DNA from: Strongylocentrotus droebachiensis
Lineage: Eukaryota > Echinodermata > Echinoidea > Camarodonta > Strongylocentrotidae
Direction of reading: 5' to 3'
Assembly: GCA_035222895.1 (NCBI GenBank)
Contig: JAVYIG010000169.1
Coordinates: forward strand, 496,001-560,000
Length of the DNA: 64,000 nt
Part shown: positions 58,370-64,000 of the stretch, piece by piece
Numbering within the stretch: the stretch's first letter is position 1
Layout: each line of letters starts with the position of its first letter
Notes under the pieces: model-generated
Told to the model about the DNA's origin: nothing
Seen by the model: only the letters and a program-made list of their open reading frames with translations
Database searches by the model: none
Program-made: the position numbers and the translations under genes

Positions 58370-59366
58370 ACGTTGGTTTTAATAGAAGCAGAGGCAAATG
58401 AAAGAAAAAGGAAAGTTAAACGTTTGAGCAGAGTCTAATGTAAAAATAAAAAAGTTCTGAATTTCCAAAGTTTTGATCAATCAAAAACAAATTGCCTACT
58501 CTGTAATGTATTATACAACGTCCTCTCTCATCTTTTCTGTACTAAACAATTCCGAAATTTATATTTTCTCTGTATTGTAATCATGCATGCGCCCTGAATA
58601 TAACTATTGCAAATATGTTTATAGACATCCCCTGTATGTAATAAATTAATTCCGTCATCAATATCTAAGGATATGAACGTTTGTGAAATTTGCTGTAGAT
58701 GGCATATTGGAGAGAACGTCGCAAGATACTTTACATTGTTACCGATATGTGTTTTACTGATGACAACCTCACAAAGTCATGGCATTCCTACTTTTAATTG
58801 GAAATTGCTCAAACACTTTATTGATACCAGCTAATTATCAGGGTGTATTTATTCAATAAACAACAGTGTTTCAAACATTTTTTTCAAGCAATTTAGTGAT
58901 TAAAACAAGAACATGTGATCTCAATCCAATTGGTATTAAATGAAACCTAAATAAGGCATTTTGAACTACAAGACAGTTGGACAAAAAACTATACTGTTGA
59001 ATGTACATTTATGTACGAGGCAAATTGAAAAGAAATAGTCGCTTAGACTTGACAAACACTTTTCATTTTCAAAAGAAGAGAATCCAGGATAGTGTCTTTG
59101 AACTGCTTATAATGATTGAATGCGATTCATTTGAAGGTAGCCAGACAAGAATACTATAGTTGAGAATTGAGCGACAGGGTGCAAAGATTTTTTGTTGGTT
59201 TAATTACTTGATCTCGAGTATTAGCAGTACGACGAATAACACCACTTAATTTAGCAAATCTAGTCACCATGCTACTTTGAAGGTCTGACCAACTTATTAT
59301 TCTATAACAAAAACACACACACAATCTTCTAATTATTATTATTCGCTCTCCTCTTCTTATTCATAT
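58370..59366. other. Unassigned; may include the 3' UTR of the minus-strand gene
   Basis: No coding sequence on either strand. Minus-strand AATAAA words occur near 58816 and 58846 and could serve the terminal exon at 59471. Confidence 0.35.
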
Positions 59367-59471
59367 CTAGTCAGGGAAGAATCTCTCCCTCAGGTTCGAT
59401 CTGACTCTGTAGACGACGATAAGCCAACCTCCTCCTCTGATTCCATTGAAGTTGTACTGGATGGATATTGT
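59367..59471 (-). CDS. Predicted terminal exon of a minus-strand gene, frame undecided
   Basis: On the minus strand a strong acceptor (a long pyrimidine run ending ttcttctccag) precedes 59471. All three frames stay open for 34, 26 and 32 codons, with stops at 59367, 59390 and 59371. One frame is acidic and serine-rich (MESEEEVGLSSSTESDRT at its end); another is basic then acidic (RRRLAYRRLQSQIEPEGEI). No family was recognised. The incoming frame depends on exons beyond the window, because the seven upstream microexons are each 3 nt and do not change phase. Confidence 0.45.
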   Translation of the reverse strand, partial: TISIQYNFNGIRGGGWLIVVYRVRSNLRERFFPD

Positions 59472-60107
59472 CTGGAGAAGAAAAAAAAAGGAAAGGTATT
59501 TATTGCTAAGATTCTGCAAAGTATTATTCCTACTCTCAGTTATACCGTTATATATTTGAAGTGTTTAATTGCTCGGAAGCCTTCGCTTTACCAACCATAG
59601 ATTGTATGCATATGGAAGGGTGCCAACAAAAAACTCATTTTGAAATGAAAACTACATTACCTTGAGGTAAAGCGAGAAAGACTTTTCACTATGAATCGTG
59701 ATTCTGCGACGTCTGAACAACGCTAAATATATTTCAAGGTAACTCATTCGTTGTTGCATCAAGTTTTGAATAAATGTTTGGTACATCAACGTGGAATTTA
59801 AAATTGTTTCCAATTCGATTAACAAGGGTCAGTTGACTTTACATTCACTATGAATGAATTATATTCGATTCCATTCTGAGACTTCACATATTTTTTTGTA
59901 ATACAACTTGTTGTTAGGTAATATCATTGTGTGGTAATGTTTATCCAATAACTAAACATTGTTGGGCTTTGAGCTTGAATACATTCATGAACTTTTTTTA
60001 AGTCCAATTTATGTACTATGGAACAAAATATAATATTTAAAACCCCCGAAGAAAATCCCCAACATTTATGAAACGTATTCATAATTAGCTCTAACTTGCA
60101 TACTTAC

Positions 60108-63100
60108 TTTCTGTTGACGAACATCGGTGGCAGCAGTGAAGGGATCAAGAACACAAAAGACAGTACATATTATTATTATGAAAAACGCCAATGCCCTAAT
60201 ATACAGCCAATTTACATATTTTTGTTAAAACCACTATTACTTTGCATTACATGTAACATATTAATGTCAAAGCAAATTAAATCATTTGAACTACCTAACT
60301 ATTGTTTTTAAGAGAAGGACAGAACTAAGAAATAATGCTTGAGAAAATGTGTTTCTATTTATTTATTTTCATGCAAGGTGCTACTCTTCTTTTTCTAATT
60401 GTAGGTAACAATGAGTAATGTTGGTATCGTATCTTTTTTTAACATGAATGACTTCACGATTTATTGGCATGTTCCCTGTTTCTAAACTATATATATTATA
60501 TACTGCCGACACCCTTTAAATAAATGAAGAACACGAAGTTTTTAATGAATCACTACAACAGCCTCTATCAAGTTATTATTGTGTTAATTTACGATGAGTA
60601 GTTTTCTTTTTGTTTATCGTACCTTTTTTTCGAACTGTAATGACTCAACTAGTAATTGACATATTCCATGTTTCCAAACTATATTTATTTTTAACCACCA
60701 AGACCCATAACAAAAAAAGACTACCAGATATATCTATGAAATTAAAATAGATCAATTCTATACAAAAAATAATCCTTCACCCCAAGATATTTAAATATAT
60801 GATTTGTAAAATCGAGATCATATATCGAAAGGGCAATTGAAGGTATTTTTAAATTCTGCATTCCCTTGATGATAACTACTTTGGTTTACATAAATATTCA
60901 TTAACTATAAACGTTTATATGTCTTTAATGATGTATCGAATGTTAATACCAGGAACAAGATTAAGAACGATGAACAGAATATATACATAAATTATAACTG
61001 GCTTTAGATCGATACTTACATGCTATGAACGAAGATCAAGAGCAGAAGAAAGTAGAAAATGATAAATATTAGAATGAATTATATTAACAAACGATGATCA
61101 TCTTTCTCATCTCTCTTTCTTTGTGGGGGATTACGAGATCATCAGTCGGGAGCCTTAATGACAATGTCCATGCCTCTAATGGTTACCTGGCAATATATGT
61201 TTGCAATAGTTTAGCAGATGTATTTGTATCATTGTGCATTAATATCCCTTCTTACCGAAGCACTACAACTACTGTGCATTAAAGTGTGATAAATACATCA
61301 AATCCAATTCCATTCTGAGACTTAACAACATAGGTGTATAGAAATTTCAAAACAGATGGTTGGTAGTTAACGTCGATATTTCGTACTGTTTAAACGATGC
61401 CCAAGCGTTGTACACCTTAGAAATTTAATATATTCTTGAACGTTTTAAATACTCTATACAACAATAAAAACAAACGAAAACAGAAGGGAAATCTCGAACA
61501 CTTATGAAACATATTTCCTTAAATGGATCTATTTAAATTGCATTCTTACCCGCTGTGAACGGAGATCGGTAGTTGCAATGAAGAGATCAAGAAAAAGACA
61601 ACAATTCATTACAAATTGGCTATTACCTTACATTTACAAGTGATAAATTCAAGACAAAGAACATTAAAATGTCGCGTCATTTTGAAATATCATGTGATCT
61701 ACAACAACGAATACTAGTAAACAGTTTCAGAAATATAACCCCATTATCTAGCGGCATTTATAGTTACACTGGTTTAGAAAATATTTGTAAAATGTCACAC
61801 GAATTTATCTTCATAGAAAGGCTTACAACAATACATTAATTAAAAGAGACATACATAAAAGATAAACATACAATCCGTGAGTTCACAAATAATGAGAAAA
61901 CAAATTCAACACCGATGGTTGGAAATTATCATGGACAGATGGTAGCATTTATACAATACCCAAACATTCTATCGTACTGAGCGAAAAGAAAAAGGCCTTA
62001 AAATTGAATACAATAATAACAATTAACTCTTATCATGCCACATGGCTAATCCCCATTGTGCCAAGCCCCAAATCCCCCCGTGCCTGGTTGTTTTGGAGAT
62101 AATCTGATTAACACACAACACAGTCCATTGAGCATGAACAATAACTGCTATTTTGAATGCGTCCTTGCACGCACATGGCGCTCAAGCGAGGGCTCTCTCG
62201 CATGTACAAAACACTATAACGATAGCGTGCATGCAAACTTATGACAGGCTATGAGTTAAGAACGATGATCAGAATAGATAAAGAAGTAATAGTTAAATGT
62301 AGAGGAATACTTACGCGCTATGAACACAGCCCAAGCGTTTAGAGGGGAAAAATTAAAGATGATATTACAATACACTTCATTTAAATACAAATAATGCTTT
62401 TTATTTTAATTTCTCTTTCTTCATGGAGAAGAACGAGATCATCAGTTGGAAATCATTCAAACAACTGTCATTGCTGTGTTTTCTAGTGGCATTTATGATC
62501 ACTACAGTTGTCATTGTCATTGACGAATATGCACGAATATTCTTGATTACCGAAGGACTATAACACCAGTTCATTAAAAAATGATACAAAATACAATCCG
62601 TGCTTCCATAACAAATGTTAATTCAATTTTAAAAACTATAGTTCGAATTTATTATGGATAAGGCAGTAGTATTTTTACATTTCCTAAGGTTTTATCGTGA
62701 TGTTTACAATAATTCCCCAAAAAGGTCATACAAGGAAAAAGTTTCAGAAAGATGGCAACATCATATTAAGGAGGTATATTTTAATTATAATGAATACTTA
62801 CCACCTATGAGCAGAAAAAATGGTAGATGAAAAAGAAAAAAAAGATTATATTAGAATACATTTCGTTTACAAATGACGCTCATGCTTTTAATTTCTCTTT
62901 CTGCACGAAGAAGAACGAGATCATCAGTTGGGAACCATTCAAACAACTGCCATGGCTTTATTTTCTACTGGCATTTATGATCACAATAGCTTAGAAAACA
63001 TATATTTGTCATTGTGCAAGAATATCCTTGATTACCGAAGGACTTTAACACCGTTCATTAAAGAATGATAACAATGAAATCCGTGCCTTCATTACAAATG

Positions 63101-63769
63101 TTAAATAAATTTCAAAAACTAATAGTTCGAATTCATCATGGATAAGGTAATAATATTTTAAAATTTCCTAAGGTTTTAGCGTTGTGTTTACAATAATTCC
63201 CCAAAAAGAGAATACAAGGAAAAAGATTCAGAAAGATGGCAACATCATCCGAAGGAGGTATAATGAAATTTGGATGAATACTTACCACCTATGAGCAGAA
63301 AAAACGGTAAATGAAAAACAAAAACAATTATATTAGAATACATTTTGTTTACAAATGTCGCTCATGCTTTTAATTTCTCTTTCTTCATGACGAAGAACGA
63401 GACCATCAGTTGAAAACCATTTAAACAAATGCCATGGCTTTATTTTCTACTGGCATGTATGATCACAATTGGTAAGGGAACATAACTTTGTCATTATGCA
63501 CGAATATCTTTGATTACCGAAGGAATTTAAAACCAGTTCATTAAAGAATAATACAAAATACAATCCGTGCCTTCATAACAAATGTTAATTACATTTCAAA
63601 AACTGATAGTTCAAATTTATCATGGATAGGCGGTAGCATTTCTTAAATAGAACAGTTTTTATCGTGGTTATTACGAAAATCCAAACAAAGTGAATACAAG
63701 GAAAATGATTTGATTGACCACCATATTAAATAAAGAAGTTATATTTCAATTTAGATGAATACTTACAAC
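60108..63769 (-). other. Array of seven putative 3-nt microexons (or recursive splice sites)
   Basis: On the minus strand, seven sites show a pyrimidine-rich tract, an AG, exactly three bases, then GTAAGT or GTAAGA. They are GTT at 63767-63769, GTG at 63286-63288, GTG at 62802-62804, CGC at 62315-62317, CGG at 61550-61552, CAT at 61020-61022 and AAA at 60108-60110. Acceptors read like tctgctcatag, cttcatag or cgttcacag; donors mostly read GTAAGTATTC. The sites lie in diverged copies of a ~480-bp unit, yet both splice signals are kept in all seven while the triplet changes. If spliced, each adds one codon without changing frame. They could instead act as recursive splicing points in a long intron. 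There is no transcript evidence in the sequence itself. Confidence 0.55.
62023..62259 (+). mobile_element. TTAA-flanked MITE, family 5, copy 2
   Basis: TTAA at 62023 and 62256 flank imperfect inverted ends (ctcttatcatgcc / ggctatgag). It explains the larger spacing between the microexon sites at 61550 and 62315. Confidence 0.88.
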
Positions 63770-63997
63770 CTATGAAGATAGAAAAAGGTTATGGGAAAAA
63801 TCAAAACGATTATATTAGAATACACTTCATATCTAAATGAAAAACATGCTTTTCATTTCTTCTTCTTCATGTCAAAAAAGGAGATCATCGGTTTGAAGCC
63901 TAGCAGACAATTATCATGCATTTATTTTCTAATTGCATTTATGGTTACAGTTGTTTAATAAACACATCTAAATAATTGTGCAAGAATATCCATTCTT

Positions 63998-64000
63998 ACC
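63998..64000 (-). other. Donor site of an exon lying beyond the window edge
   Basis: The minus strand begins G then GTAAGAATGG at the window edge. By alignment with the duplicated units, it is the intact form of the cttcg/GTAATC word, so an upstream exon probably ends at position 64000 or just beyond. Confidence 0.4.

Larger units (their letters stand above)
61780..64000 (-). repeat. Tandemly duplicated ~480-bp intron units
   Basis: Units repeat gaagaacgagatcatcagttg, attttctactggcattta, gcacgaatat, gattaccgaagga, tccgtgccttcat, tcatggata and gaatacttacc in order. Each holds one 3-nt microexon site and, 230-234 bp before it on the minus strand, a second donor-like word (cttcg then GTAATC). 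At least four units are clear from 62300 to 64000; older, more diverged units extend left to about 60100. Confidence 0.8.

Overview
This is intron-bearing eukaryotic genomic DNA, AT-rich and crowded with short non-autonomous transposons, tRNA-derived SINEs, decayed LINEs and simple repeats. A single-exon rhodopsin-type receptor beside CR1/L2-like and RTE-like LINE remnants suggests a marine invertebrate, most likely an echinoderm or another non-vertebrate deuterostome. That placement is inference; nothing in the window proves the species.

Four protein-coding loci can be argued. (1) An intact rhodopsin-family GPCR lies on + at 17723-19093, one coding exon behind a clear 3' splice site. (2) A calmodulin-like EF-hand gene lies on + with coding exons at 38958, 39977, 41347, 42565 and 43431. 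Joined, they read 140 residues without a stop plus an initiator Met that probably sits at 28378-28380. Every junction keeps phase, the intron positions match animal calmodulin, yet three of the four calcium loops are damaged. (3) A small spliced gene on - (34346-35350) lies inside a 5.65 kb element bounded by terminal inverted repeats. (4) On - from 64000 down to 59367 there is a terminal exon preceded by a duplicated array in which seven strong 3' splice sites each sit exactly 3 nt before a strong 5' splice site: putative one-codon microexons or recursive splice sites. This array is the most unusual structure in the window.

Layout: 0-6 kb SINE, MITEs and a 165-bp tandem repeat; 6.5-10.2 kb a satellite-like array that reverses orientation near 7.57 kb; 10.5-17.5 kb MITEs, a recent 233-bp duplication and simple repeats; 17.7-19.1 kb the GPCR; 20-27.4 kb nested MITEs, a 175-bp tandem array and LINE pieces; 28.4-43.7 kb the calmodulin-like gene, whose first intron would contain the TIR element with its own minus-strand gene; 45.9-50.1 kb a 31-bp purine minisatellite of about 130 copies; 50.2-50.9 kb a dead LINE reverse transcriptase end; 51-59 kb MITEs, tandem repeats and unassigned DNA; 59.4-64 kb the microexon array.

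Several insertions can be ordered by nesting: a 216-bp element with a 9-bp target duplication inside a TTAA-flanked MITE, a TA-flanked MITE inside a 19-bp minisatellite, a foldback MITE inside one arm of an older inverted repeat, and the 5.65 kb element inside a MITE whose unoccupied relative lies near 26.85 kb. No CRISPR array, operon, rRNA gene or functional tRNA gene was seen. The longest open frame (45868-50235, minus) is a by-product of the minisatellite.
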